The notes under the pieces were generated by a model. The model was not told where the DNA came from. It was given only the letters and a program-made list of their open reading frames with translations, and made no database searches. The translations under genes and the position numbers were made by a program. Shown in pieces: positions 1 through 12,251 of a stretch of 64,000 nucleotides of DNA; the stretch's first letter is position 1; every line of letters starts with the position of its first letter. Where the stretch lies: contig JANTQA010000045.1 in NCBI GenBank assembly GCA_027625915.1, positions 2,108,001 to 2,172,000 on the forward strand. Direction: 5' to 3'. The DNA is from Anaeramoeba flamelloides. Lineage: Eukaryota; Metamonada; Anaeramoebidae.

Positions 1-3000
1 TTTTAGTTTTACAGAATCCGTAATCTTCAATACTTTTCAAAAAATCAAGACAACACAGCAAACGTTTGAAAGACCCTTCTAAGAAAAAGAGAGTCTATTC
101 ATTTAGAAACTAATCAGAACAAAAATTATGCAAATTTTTTGTTATTTTAAAGAAATCATTAATCATAAAAAAAAAAGCATAAAAGTTAGAGTCTTTCAGA
201 ACATGTTGTAAAATTTTAAACCGTTTTATAAGTGATCTTCTGTACTTATCCTTTTTGTGTGTGCGAAGAGTCGTACAATTATTATCGACTCAGAAACCAA
301 GAATAGTTATTTTTTTAGTTAGATCATAATTTTTTTTTCCATTTTTGTCATAAGAAAAAGCAAATGTGTTAAATTGATTAATTTCTGTCTATATAAAAAA
401 TTATTACCACAGTTTATGACTATTTCCAGAATTTCATTATAACACAAATAACCTTTATTATCATGAATTTAAATAAAAAAAATTTTATTTCTTTTTTGAG
501 ATAATAAACTTGGTTAACCAAAAAATTGATTTATTTCGCCTATTGAAAAATATTTATCTTATTTTAATAATACCATTTATAGCCATTGTATTTTTCAACC
601 ACTTAAAACCATTATGACATTTTTACTCAGAAATTCTGATTTTATTTTGATATAATAACGATCTTTCCAAGATAAAATTTTCTTATGATATTTATTGGAA
701 CAAGTAACCTTTAATCTCAAAAACAAAACAATAAATTTTATCCCAAAAATGATTTAAATGTTAGATCTTTTTTGGTATGTGTAACGTGACTATTTGTTCA
801 AAAATTTTTTTGTCATTTTTTTTCGGAAAATAAAAATCGTATAGAGACATAAAAATTATAATAGATAAAGAACTTCTGTGATATTTTTGTACTTATCTAT
901 ATCATAATATTGTTTTATTACACCCCCCCAATCTTGGTGTATGTGGTGACTTTAGGTGATATTTGAACTATCATACCGAGTGTTATGATGCTAAAATCTT
1001 TTACACGTAGCTTATTACAACCAAAGTGCTGTGATGGTTTGTTATTTTATTTCCGTTATTGAGCTGATCTACAGGATTCTTTAAAACACTTTTTGTTTAA
1101 AATTCCTTTTTGAATTCTAATAGAACTTAGCTTTTGTATATCAGAAATAACCAATTATGTTTGCAAATTATTGTCAAAAATATTCTAACTGGTGGAGTAT
1201 TGAAAAAGAACCATCTGTAATTCAATGTTACCCCCCCCCCTATTTTTGATAGGATTAATAAATACCCATTTTAATAACAATTGTATAGTTTTCAACATAT
1301 ATATTTTATTGAATTTTTAGAGATTTTATGTCGAATTTCGACTAATTTTAAGTAATTTTCTTGACAACCTCTTTTTCTACCCCCTTTTGAGTCTTTTCTG
1401 TTTAGTTAAATTTTGTCAAACTGATTGTTAGAATTATTTTATATCAATTTTATTTTTTCTTAAATCCCCTCTTTGATGTGATGTTATAGGAAATTTAAAA
1501 CCCTTTGAAATAAGTTTTCATATTTTCATTTCTTTTAAAATTTTTATTTCATTATATTCTAATTAAGTTTATAAAATTTAGATATTACTTTACGAATCCA
1601 TTTTCCAGTTAAAGAGATCAAATTATAACAAGTGAATTAAATATTTTCAAATGGATTGAATGAATATTGAAAAAAAAAAAATATTTTGGAACATTTGAAA
1701 TTGAAATCATTTTTTCAGAGTTTGAACTTTCTCTTTTTTTTTTATTTTCAATTTTTTTTTTAAACCGAATTCTTTTGTAAAAGTTTTTTTATTGCAAAAT
1801 CAATAACCTCTTGGAAAAATATACTATTTAAGGTTATTTAAAAATTATAAATGATTGTATAGAAATCATGTTTATTACGATTGGGATTATATTTTGATTT
1901 CCAATTGGAGATCAAAATGAACATTTTTTTTTTTCATAACCATGAAAAAGAATTTGAGTTTTTCATTTTTTTTTTAGAAAATCTATTGATTAATTAGTTT
2001 TATTTCAAATTTATAAAGAACTAATCTTGTATGAGTATTTTTCTACTTATTTATAATTTACCCTTCAAAGAAAAATTATAAGAAATGATTGATATTAGAA
2101 AAAAATATTGCCCTCCACCTTTGACTGAAATATAGCTTATTTTTGTTATATTTTTGACCATTTTATAATTAGAACCCGAAATTTGATTATATTATCACCA
2201 CTAGTTAATAATATCGAGTCTAAATTTATATTATCAACTCCTTTTCAAACAAAGGGACACACATCTCAAATCATCAACACTATTGAATTTGATTGCTAAT
2301 AAGATAATAACTTATTGGTAATTTTCATTTTAATTATTCATTTTTTCATTTTTTAGTTTTTGGATATTGAACAGTTGGAAAATGAATAAAAAAAGATAAT
2401 AAGAGAACAATTTGTAAATAATCTGACAGAATAAAAATGGAAATAGTTTAATTTTGATTTGAAAAGAGCTAGATATAGGATTTAAGAAAAGTGATTGCTG
2501 GACTGATGCATGGAACAAAGAAAAAAGAAAATAAAGAAAAAAAGAATCCCAACAAAACACCCAGATGAATTGTGGCTTTATCTTTAAAATGTCACTTTAT
2601 AAAAAAAAAGTTTGGCGTGTAAAGAGTTATCAAGGTTTTTTCAAGAACCCCCACCCCCAATTCAATGTATTCTTCTGTTTTAACAATTTTATATTTTTTT
2701 TAATTTTATAATTTATTAAACGAGATTTCTCATTTTAAATAAAAGTCCACACAAATTTTCAAAATATTCAATTTTAATTTTTATAGTTTTGTTTTAATAA
2801 GTTTTAAAGATTCAGTTGAGTGTTTTTTATGTTTAAAAGCATTTTTTATATTTTAGAATGACACCACAATTAATTTGATTCTATTATGAATAATTCTTGA
2901 AAATTTATGTGCCCTTTTATTTGAAAAAGAGTTTATTTTTTCTAAATTATATCTCCAAATTTAGGTTTTTTCCTTATTAATTATTTTTTTTTACTTTTAA

Positions 3001-3205
3001 GTTTAAACTTACTGATTGACCATTTCAATGATGAGACAGATATTGAAAATCCTTCATATTACACTAAAAATTTCCATTTAATATAGAAAATAAGATCTAT
3101 ACCTAATACTCGCTAGAAAAAAAAAAATATTATAGGAAAATTTGAAAATAAATTGAAAAAATCAAATTTATCATGAAAATGAAAAATTAAATATTCAGAA
3201 TATTT
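1..3205. other. Gene-free AT-rich region
   Basis: No credible coding exon was seen on either strand; the 76-codon Phe-rich frame at 2330-2560 is a reversed AT tract. Poly-C runs lie at 923-929 (C7) and 1231-1240 (C10). A slightly GC-richer patch at 930-1080 has no recognisable reading. Confidence 0.6.
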
Positions 3206-4248
3206 TCTAAAATTCAAAATTTTCCACACAGCTAAAATGTTTCAAACAATCACAATAATACAATTTCATCCAAATATGAAATAATTTTGATTTTTGTAAA
3301 ATATGAAAATAATTTTTTCATCTTTTTGTTTTTGTTTTTATTTCATTTTTTGAATTATCTAACTTGTTTCGTTTGATGAATTTTTTTTCTACAACTGATA
3401 TTAGGTTATAGTTGAGTTGTCCAAAATAGAAGAACTTGAATAAAATTAATTGGTAGTATCTAATCACTTGATTGAGTAATAATTCCTAATAGTATTTAAA
3501 CCAATTTAACAAAATATTTTTTTGTTTTTTGCTCTCTCCAAAATTTTTAACACACCCATGATTTATTTGTATTGATAATTATTTATTTTTTTGTTAAGTG
3601 AGTATTGTAATTTATAAACAAGTGTTAACATTTCAATTAGTAAATGGTTCTAATTTGGTATTTCTTCTAGAATTTATTCAATAAGATTTTTTTTTGAAAA
3701 AAAAAATTAGCAAAAATTTAATAAAAAAACGTATATAAAAATGTTTTCCGTAGGAAAAATACTCAAAAAAAATCTTTAATCCGGCTAATCAAAATTACAA
3801 AATTTATTGCTCTTGTCGAGAATTTTTCATCAAAGCTATTATGGTTAGAAAACTTAAGGTAATAAAGAAAAAATGAAAATAAAAAAAATCGAAATAAAAA
3901 ATTCCTAAAATGTTAAAAAAATATACAAATTCGGGTACATAGTTCCCCGCTTTTTGGAGTCGTGGGATACCAATTTATTAATCACAGTTTATGGAATCTT
4001 ATTTATTACTAATAAACTTTCTATCGGGTTTTTACTCATCCTGTTTCAGGAGTGGTATAATTTTTAATTTGGTGATGTAAATGATATAATATTTTTTTTA
4101 CTTTTATATTTTAATTATTTTTCTTCTCTTTTTTATTCAGTAAATTATCTTTGATTACTCCTTTCTTTCTCATAATAAATAAATAAATAAGATTTTTTTT
4201 TCATAAATCGAATTTTGGTGTGTTTAACAATTTTGAATTGAGGTTTAT
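3206..4248. mobile_element. MITE family B copy 1, interrupted by a 0.5 kb insertion
   Basis: The left part (3206-3694) and right part (about 4184-4248) together match the 0.54-kb family B element seen at 8.5, 15.2 and 24.2 kb. The break carries a repeated AATAAGATTTTTTTT on both sides, so the middle piece is a separate insertion. Family ends are AACTAAAATTCAAAATTTT and its inverse. No coding content. Confidence 0.8.
3695..4190 (+). mobile_element. Short insertion with AATA-repeat tail and target duplication, SINE-like
   Basis: About 490 bp inside MITE B copy 1, bounded by AATAAGATTTTTTTT (3680-3694 and 4187-4201 approximately) and ending in (AAAT)n. A GC-richer part (3930-4060) resembles DNA at 58070-58150, next to a palindrome array. 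It shows no open frame. The tail plus long duplication suggest target-primed insertion, as for a SINE or very short LINE end; no RNA-gene-like head was recognised. Confidence 0.6.
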
Positions 4249-5065
4249 TTCAATTAATTTCTTCCATAGATACATCTTGAGCCAATTAAAAAAGCCTTTA
4301 AAGAATATAATTAGCTACTTTTCTTTAGAACCATCACCCAAACAGAGAAAATTTGATGATAAAAGTCATTAAGAAGATCTATTTTGTCTTGATTATCTAA
4401 TTAAATTTATTAAAGTTCTCAAAACCTTTTTTTATAAAACTCATAAAAAAAAAGTTTCTAACCATTCATAAAAATCACCTGATCATTTTAAGGGGATATT
4501 TTTCAAGAAAAAAAAAAAAGATCTGGATAAAAAAAAGATCTAGAAAACAGAAAGATTTTAAAATGAAACTAAAAAGAATTAAATATTAAAAATTTATTGA
4601 ATTTATTGAAACAACTTGAAATCTAAAAATCATCAAATTGTTTGTAATTATGAGAAATCAATAACAAAATAAAAATTAAATATAATTAAATATTTATTAT
4701 TTATTAACTAAAAAGCAAATAAAAATTTTTTATATATAATTTTAAAACACCCAATTTTTGAAAAAGGGGCTAATAATTTTATATAGATAAACTCAATTAA
4801 TAAAACCAGAGAAAAAAAATTCTATTATTTCAAAAAAAAAATATTTATAATTTTAAATATTTTTCAAAAATATTGATTTCATAATATTTATATTTCTAGG
4901 AATTGTTGGTAAAAATAATTGTTAATTTTTTTTTTTTTTAATATATATATATATAAATGATATTTTACAATTATTAATTCGAATATTTTAAATAAAATTT
5001 AAAAAATATTTTGAGTATTTGTGAAACAATAAAAAAAAAAATAAAAAAACATGTATTTATAATTT
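4249..5065. other. AT-rich spacer after the FHA-kinase gene
   Basis: Contains a GATC-AAAAAA tract near 4520 and a (TA)n near 4940. Nothing gene-like seen. The kinase 3' UTR should lie at its right edge. Confidence 0.6.
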
Positions 5066-8000
5066 TTAATATTGTTTACCGCGCCTTTTTTTGAATTTTA
5101 AACCATAATATTCGTCTTTAATTTTATTTAATTTCCCCAAGCACCAAGGATGCTTTCTTATTTGTTTTGCCGTTAATCTACCCTTCGGATTACGTATAAT
5201 TAATCTACGAATTAAATTTTTGGCCGACACACTGATTTTATCAAATTGTGGCGAAGGAAATGAAAATTTAGCGCTTGTAATTTGTTGAATTATTTTCATG
5301 TCTTTTCTTTTTTTCTATTTGGAAGGAAAAAAAAAAAAAAAAAAAATTGAAAATTTGTATTGTAAAAAAGGCAATTAAGAATTTTGGAAAAAAGTACATA
5401 CATGAAATGGAAACAACCCAGACAGCCTTTTATTATTTGAAACCAATAATGTATATTTATGAACAGATCAATAATAATAATAACAACAATAAATACCAAA
5501 TGATAATAAAAATAAAAAGTATAAAAAAATAATAAGGATAAAATAAAAAAAAAAAAAAATAATAAGGATCAAAATAATAAGGATCAAAATAATAAAGGAA
5601 AGGATAATGTTAATAAAATTATTTGGATTATTGAAAATTTAAAAAAAAAAAAGAATTATTTTTGTGTTTAGAAATGTTCTCGATGCTAAATCAATTTTTT
5701 TTTTTTTAAAATATATATTTTTATCAAATCAAAAAATAAAAAAAAAAAAATAAATATCAAAAAATCATACATATAATATAGCATTATTCCAAGAGACCAC
5801 AAATCACAAGCCTTTGAATATTTTAAATCTGGTATTAAAATTTCAGGCGCAACATAATTGATTGTGCCGACCAATGTTGACATTTTCTTTTCATTTATTA
5901 AAATCCTTGAAAGACTAAAATCCGATAATTTAACATTAGTGTCTGAAGTTTTATCCATTAATAAAATATTATCTGGTTTAATATCGCGATGCACTATATC
6001 CAAATCATGGATATGCTCTACAGCCTGGGCGACCTTATTGAAAACAATTCTGGCTTTCTTCTCTGAATAATAACCCCTTTCTAAAATTTTTTGCGATAAA
6101 GTACCACCCCTTGCATATTCTAAAATAATAAACAACCATTCTTCAGTTATAAAAAAGTCTTTGTTCTGTATGATCAACGGATGGTTGATTCTGGAAAGAG
6201 AATTAACTTCATCAAATAATGGATTTCTGTTAGAACGGAGAGAGTTGATATCTTTTTGGAATTTTTTTGAGTCAATTATTTTGACTGCCAAACGTTCATT
6301 TGTATTTCTATCTTTTACATAGTACACCTTTGAAAATAACCCTCTTTTTTTGATATTTAAGAATAGAATTTAATTTTTTAGTGATTTTATTTTAAAATAT
6401 TTAAAATCAAGAATAGATTGTGAGTGTTTTATTTTTTTTTTTTTAAAAATGTTTTTTTATAAAGAAGAAGATAAATAATAATAATAATAAATACAACACA
6501 GTAAGAGTAGTATAATAAAAACACGCACATCAAAATTAGCAAATAAAAAAATATCATTCTTTTGAATGATAAATTCTGAAAATTATTTAATTATTCTGAA
6601 AAAAAAAAAATTTTTTTTTGAGACGTTATAGGGTTTACATTGATTTCAAAGACATTAAAAGAAATTAAACAGAAGTAAAATTAAAAGGAAAAAAAAATTA
6701 AAAAAAAAAAAAAAAAAAAAGAGATTTCGCAGAGTTCTTCCTCAATTCCCCTTTTTACTAAACTTGAAATAACCACTATTAAATTTATAGACTGATTTTA
6801 GAGTACATTTTCATTTATGAAAAAAAGTTCTATCTACTCCTTTTCAGTAAAAGGGGATCCAATTTTATTGAAGAAATAGAACAAATTCTATGAGTTGTAT
6901 CCAATATTCTTTTCAAAATAAATTTTCAATTTTTGGATCAAGGTCATTTTTTCTAATTTTGATAAATTTTTTTTTTTTTTTTTCTTTTCCTTTTTGCTTT
7001 TTTTATTTATTTATTGATTTTTTTTTCATTAAGAAAGCCAATTAGAACAAAAAAAAAATGCTTGAAAATCAAATTAATTCTAAAAAAATTGGGGCTATGT
7101 AGTATCTTTAAAAATGAACATATTTACGATTAAAAAAATCTTATTGTCAACACTTTTAATTACCCAAAGAAATTATGAAAAATTTCATCATTGCTCCAAT
7201 GAAAGTGCCCCAAATTTTTTTAACATTTTTTTTTTTTTTTTAGGAAATTTATGGTTTGTCTTCAAGGTATTTCTTTTATGATTATCAACTCAAATCTGAA
7301 GTTTATTATTTCTCTTATTCCCAAACAATCTTGTGTTAGCGATTCTTATAAAAAAAATTGAATTTTTCATTTTTGGCTGGGATCTTTGAGTAAAATCTTT
7401 TTATATTTTGAGCCCTTGCTTTTTTTAAAAACAACTGTATTGTTTTTTTGATTTGTTAGTTTTTATTTTTTCATTTTCAGAACAAATAAAGAGAAAAAGT
7501 TGATAAAAAGAAATTATTTTTACGAAATAATAATTATTCGTTCATGAAGAAAAATTTTTTTAGTAATCGTAAGCTTAAATAGTTTGTTTTTGAATTTTCT
7601 TTATACTAGGAAGAAGAGTTACAAAGGAAAAAGATCAAGTGGTTACTTACTAATACTATTACACTGAAACACATGAATATGGACACCTTGAAAATTATAA
7701 CGAAAAAGCAAAGACAAAAAATATCAAAGGTTTAAAATAAATCAGATCAAAAAGAAAATTGAAATTACAACAATTAAATAACTATTCCCAAATGAACGTT
7801 CATGAATAATTACCAAATCAAATTAAATTAATCAATAGTATCGTGACTGTGATTTTTGGGTGTTTTTTATTTAAAAATAGGATTGTTTTGTTTTTTTTTG
7901 ATTTTTTACCTATTTTTTCTTTTAAACTCTTTTGAAATTTCTTTTTTTTTTGCTTTTTTCTTTTTTCTTTTTCAATTTTTTGTTTTTCCTTTTTAAACAT

Positions 8001-11000
8001 AAAAAAAAATTTGGATATGTTTTTCCTTTGAATAATCGTGAAATCTAGGATTTTACGCTTAAATTACCTTTAAGTAAATTTAAATAAAAGAGCATTTAGA
8101 GTGTAATTTACACTTCTTCAATAATGTGAAAACAATAACCCCCCCATTTTAACAAATAAAATTATATTAAACGTTTTTCAAAAACAAAAAAAAGTGTGAC
8201 AAATTTATTGTAAAATACCTATCTTAAACTTTGTTTCTAATATAACCATTTCTTTATATATACGCAAAATTTCAAAATTAGTGGCAAACTTTATATTATT
8301 ATTTTTTTCATTTGTCTTTCAAAAAATAAAATGATTACACCATATTTTTATTTATTACTCTATATTGGCTATTATATCTAAACACTTTAGTAAAATACCT
8401 TATTATTCAAAAAAAAAAAAATAATTAAACAAATTTTTTTACGATGAAAAATCTGCCCCTATTTTTGAAATTTAGCTTATATAAACTAAAATTCAAAAAT
8501 TTTCACACAGCTAAAACAGTTAAAAGAATCACAACAATACTCTTTCACGAAAATTGAAAATAATTTTGATTTTTGTAAAAACTGAAAAACATTTTTTCAT
8601 CTTTGCGTTATTTGTTTTCATTTTATTTTTTGAATTACCTAGCCTGTTTCGTTAGATCAAAAAAAATTTTCGAACAGTTGATATTATGCTAAAGTTGAGT
8701 TCTTTCAAAATAGAAAAACCCAAATAAAATTAGTTAATGGTATCTAAACCTTTGATCGATCAATATTCCTTAATAGAATTTTAAGAAATTTACCAATACA
8801 TTTTTTTTGTTTTTCGCTCTCTCCAAAATTTTTAACACATTATTTATTTATTAGTCTTGATATTTATTTATTTTTTTTTGTTTTGTGGGTTTTGTAATTT
8901 TTAAACAATTGTAGGCATTTCAATTTGTGAATAGTTCCAATTTGGTATTTCTTCTAGAATTGATTAAATAAGATCTTTTTTTCAAAAATTGAATTTTGGT
9001 TTGTTAAAAATTTTGAATTGAGGTTTATATATATATATATATATATAATTGTCCTTGATCCTTAATTATTCTTCGTAATAATTCAATTTGTTTATTCGTT
9101 ATACATTACTTTAATTAAAAATACCAAGGTTTCTAATCTCAATTTTATATTATATTTTTGAGGTATGGAATTGGTGGTTATTTTTTTCTTTTTGATTAGT
9201 AAATTCTTTCCTAGAGGTTTTAATCTTTTTAAAATTTCAAATCGAAGGAAAAGCTGATATAAACTTTTTATTATTTAAAAAATCAATTGTTTGGTATCCT
9301 TATCATATTACTTTTTTTTTTTTTTTATTAAAATTAACGGTAAACCGTTTTCTCCAAAAAAGTTTGCAATTTTTTTCCATTTTTTGGAAAAATTTTAATG
9401 AACATATGTTTGAAATACAAATCATAGATACTGATTCAGTTAGTATTAATATTCTTCTTAATTTTAAATTACCAATTTACAAATAGAAATACGTTCAAAG
9501 AAAATATTTTATTTGAAATATAAAAAAATTCAACATTTTTTTGGAAATTCCACCAAGAGAAACCAAATTCTTAAAAGTATTAATTTAAAGATTTTTTAAA
9601 AAATTTTATAATTTTAGGTTCTATGTTTTTGGGTGAATAAGGGTGAAATTGTTGGTAAAAACACTCTTGACAGAGTTCCTTAACCTAGTTAAATTTACTA
9701 ACTGGGAATTCCTCTTACATAAAAAATATAAGAAATTTTCACAATTTAAACAATTTTAATCCCTTTTTTGATCATTCCAAAATTTTATTTTAAGATTTGA
9801 TAATTTCCATTTCAAATCTATGATAGACACATAAAAATTTCCTCAAGGTGTTGTAAATATTTTTACAGTTGCTATTGCAAGTTGTAATTGTTTTAAAATT
9901 TGAACTTGAATTGAAAATCCCCTTAAAATCATTTATTTTTAAAATTTTTCAATAAAAGATCTATTTGTTAATTTTTTTTTTGTATTTGTTTGTCTTTTGA
10001 AATTAGGATTTTTTCATCCAATTTCTTCAGAATGAAAATTCTTTTTGAGAAGTGAAAGTAAAATAACACAATAACTCAACACTCTCCAAGGCCAAAACGT
10101 AGTCCTTAATATGTTCAATATATTTGAATATAATACATTATTACAATTGCTCAAAGTGGTTTTGGATTATTATTTGCTAGCTTTTTATAGATTAAAAAAA
10201 GAAAACAAAAAAAAAAAAAAAGTTCAAAATTTTAAGATTTACTCTCCGATTGCTTTCTTGAAATGGTACCTTTTTTCAATTTCGTCCTATAATTAACAAG
10301 ATTATTAGAAAGAAATTTCAAAAACTTTATTATTGAATGGAAAAAATTGATCCAAAGCAAAAAAAAAAAAAAATAATAATTTACTTCTGTTGTGATTTTA
10401 ATGATTTTTAAATTTTGGAAATGAAATACAACGGCTATGTACAAAAACAAATGTCAAGGGTAGTAATGGAAATTAAAGAATAGAAATTAAAGGGAATAAG
10501 GATTATTCATTTAGGGACAGTATTTACGTGGATTTGGTTTATTATTTGATCTGGTGCTTATAAATGTTATTTCATCCCCGTAATTTAATTGTATTTCTTT
10601 TCCTTTTCCAATTAACTATAAGGATTCATGTTGAAAAAAATATAAAAATAAAAAAAAAAAAAATATTGGTTTGCTTTAAAAAGTGTTGAATTTCGATCAG
10701 GATTTTGTTTTTCGATCAGATTGAAAAAAACACATTTCAAAACCAAAAGGCAATTGAACTGAAGATTTGTTCTCTTTCATGGTGGTGTGAAATACTGTTT
10801 TCAATTCGCCGAATGGAGTGAAAAATAAAAAAAAAGTACTGATCGATAATTGATAAACTACAGACAGCGAATAAAACAAATTATTTACGATCCCATTTAC
10901 AAATGTCCCATTAAGAGAATTGTCAAGGAGATAAACAGGGTGGACTTTATGGTTGGCGCTCTTTTGTTTTTGTCGTTCAACTTTTCTCTTGATTATGCAA

Positions 11001-11444
11001 TGAACAGAAGATATTTTTTCAGAGTACCTTACACAAACATGGCAACTTTTTGAACGCCCAATTTTGACTTGATTTATTTTGTGCAATTAAAGTTTATTTA
11101 TGTTGATTTTTTTTTGGGTTGGTTAAAGACAGGGTTAGGTTTCGGTAGGACCGGGTTAGGTTTTGGTTGGTTAGGTTAGGTTAGCATTTTGAGGATACAA
11201 AAATTTTCTGTAAAAAAAAAAAAACACAGTTACTTTCGCTTTCGGTTAATTCAACAGGCTGAGCTGATTTGTTTTGAAATCTTAAAAGGCCCCAAACATC
11301 GCTATCACTGCTCTCAGAACTTTCGCTTTGAGAAGAGTCAGAACTGGACTCACTTGATTCACTTGATTCACTTGATTCACTTGATTCACTTGACTCACTC
11401 TCTGATTCTGATACAGTTTCATATTCGCTACTTGAAAAACTCAT
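5066..11444 (-). CDS. Chk2/Rad53-type FHA-domain checkpoint kinase, 8 exons
   Basis: Predicted Ser/Thr kinase of the DNA-damage checkpoint (Chk2/Cds1/Rad53 family, nuclear). Exons: 11444-11234, 11067-10889, 10615-10528, 10434-10385, 10286-10243, 6343-5771, 5426-5402, 5314-5066. All junctions are GT-AG, phases agree, and the total is 472 aa against 543 in human CHEK2. Residues 1-50 are a Ser/Glu tract with one SQ. The FHA domain is about 50-170, with GRSKS, SSVH, NGTFVNG and a VVFHFQNL last strand. The kinase domain starts near Y183: loop IGEGLFSKVY (189-198), Lys212, Glu236, HRDIKPDN (309-316), GTINYVAPE, then DLWSLGIMLYYMLSGLFPFH, which crosses two introns. The DFG motif reads DFS (332-334), which is unusual. 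The 3.9 kb fifth intron holds repeats, including a MITE at 8482-9027. The exon chain is inference, but FHA and kinase pieces match CHEK2 piece by piece. The tail after HPW is short and basic. Confidence 0.88.
5402..5426 (-). other. 25-nt micro-exon of the FHA-kinase gene
   Basis: This exon adds L-S-G-L-F-P-F-H and completes the preceding Met. Without it the conserved kinase segment between LYYM and the last exon would be missing. It follows an AG acceptor (AATAAAAG) and is followed by the donor GTATGTAC. Phase fits both neighbours: the previous exon ends with AT, and the next starts in phase 0 with AAA. The flanking introns are 344 nt (5427-5770) and 87 nt (5315-5401). Confidence 0.85.
7600..8110. 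repeat. Interspersed repeat E copy 1 (FHA-kinase intron)
   Basis: About 0.5 kb shared with 52865-53425, for example AAGAAGAGTTACAAAGGAAA, CTTGAATAATCGTGAAATCT-type and ATCGTGAAATCTAGGATTTT blocks. No coding sense: the Lys-rich frame here is a low-complexity T-tract read backwards. No ends were defined. Confidence 0.68.
8482..9027. mobile_element. MITE family B copy 2, in the FHA-kinase intron
   Basis: 546 bp, ends TAAACTAAAATTC and GAATTGAGGTTTA. The internal CTCTCCAAAATTTTTAACAC block is shared with the other copies. It runs directly into a (TA)n tract at 9027-9048. It lies within the 3.9 kb intron of the FHA-kinase gene. Confidence 0.83.
9120..9560. repeat. Old interspersed repeat F (copies here and at 13.26-13.65 kb)
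   Basis: Diverged pair with 13260-13650: TTATT-TAAAAAATCA, a T-tract, CCATT-TTTTGG, then GATTCA.T..GTATTAATATT. Parts also resemble 53740-54000 inverted. Too eroded to classify. Confidence 0.45.
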
Positions 11445-12251
11445 TTATGGGTCTTTGTAAAAAAATGAAAAATACTTGCGAACTTTTTTATAAAAAATCT
11501 TGTGACTTTTACAAAGAAAATCTAATTTGCAAGTATTTTGTCTTCAAAAGTGTTAGAAAGGATTTGTAAATGGTCTGAAATTGTTGAAAAGGCTGAAACC
11601 TTGATAAAAGTGATAAGATTTTTTGTAGTTAAGTTTTAAAGACAAAGTTCCTCCCATAGAAATTTGCTTTTATAATACAAGTTTTAAGAACATAGTGAAA
11701 GGATAAAAAAAGGATTATAGTAAAATTTTGAAAACTTCTGTTTGGATTTTACTTTTTTGTGAAGTATTAGAAGTTAAGTAGATTTTTTGAAATATTCAAA
11801 AAAGAAACAGATACTTTTTAATAAATTGAGCTTTTTTTAATATGTTTTCTATTTTGAGATTTTATTAGCAGGATCTTAAAAAATAAAAGATTTTTTTTTT
11901 TTGATTAATAACCTTGATAAAATTTTGAAATACAAATTATTGAATATGTGAATGGTTTTGTTCAAGATTCTTTGTTATACCTCTTATTTGGACAAAATTG
12001 ACCATCTTTAATTGTCTTTTATTTTTACATGTCCAAATTCTACTTTGTGTAGGCAAACAATTGGGAATATAGTAAAGTAACAGGGATATTTCAATTTTCC
12101 AATCTCAATTACAACTTTACCAAAAGGATACCATTTTAGATTTTTTTCCAACAGAGGGTCAATAGTTATCTTATTAATAAATATTTTTTTTAGTGAAGAT
12201 TTGTATAATTTTCAAAAAATTTGTTCTAAAACCCCTTCAAAAAATTATAAC
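11445..12251. other. Upstream region of the FHA-kinase gene
   Basis: Presumed promoter and 5' UTR on the minus strand. Nothing specific is recognisable apart from T-tracts. Confidence 0.45.

Noticed and set aside
7818-8000. Lys-rich 60-codon minus-strand frame
   Set aside because: Lies in interspersed repeat E; its counterpart at 53 kb does not keep the frame.
10083-10104. 22-nt candidate exon (minus) giving RFGLGE before the kinase loop
   Set aside because: Phase fitted, but the donor would be GTGTTG. The exon pair at 10434-10385 and 10286-10243 gives a far better FHA end and YHFKKAIGE with GTAAAT donors.
10697-11086. FHA exon as a stand-alone small gene
   Set aside because: Splice signals and phase connect it to exons on both sides and to the kinase; FHA plus kinase is the Chk2 architecture.
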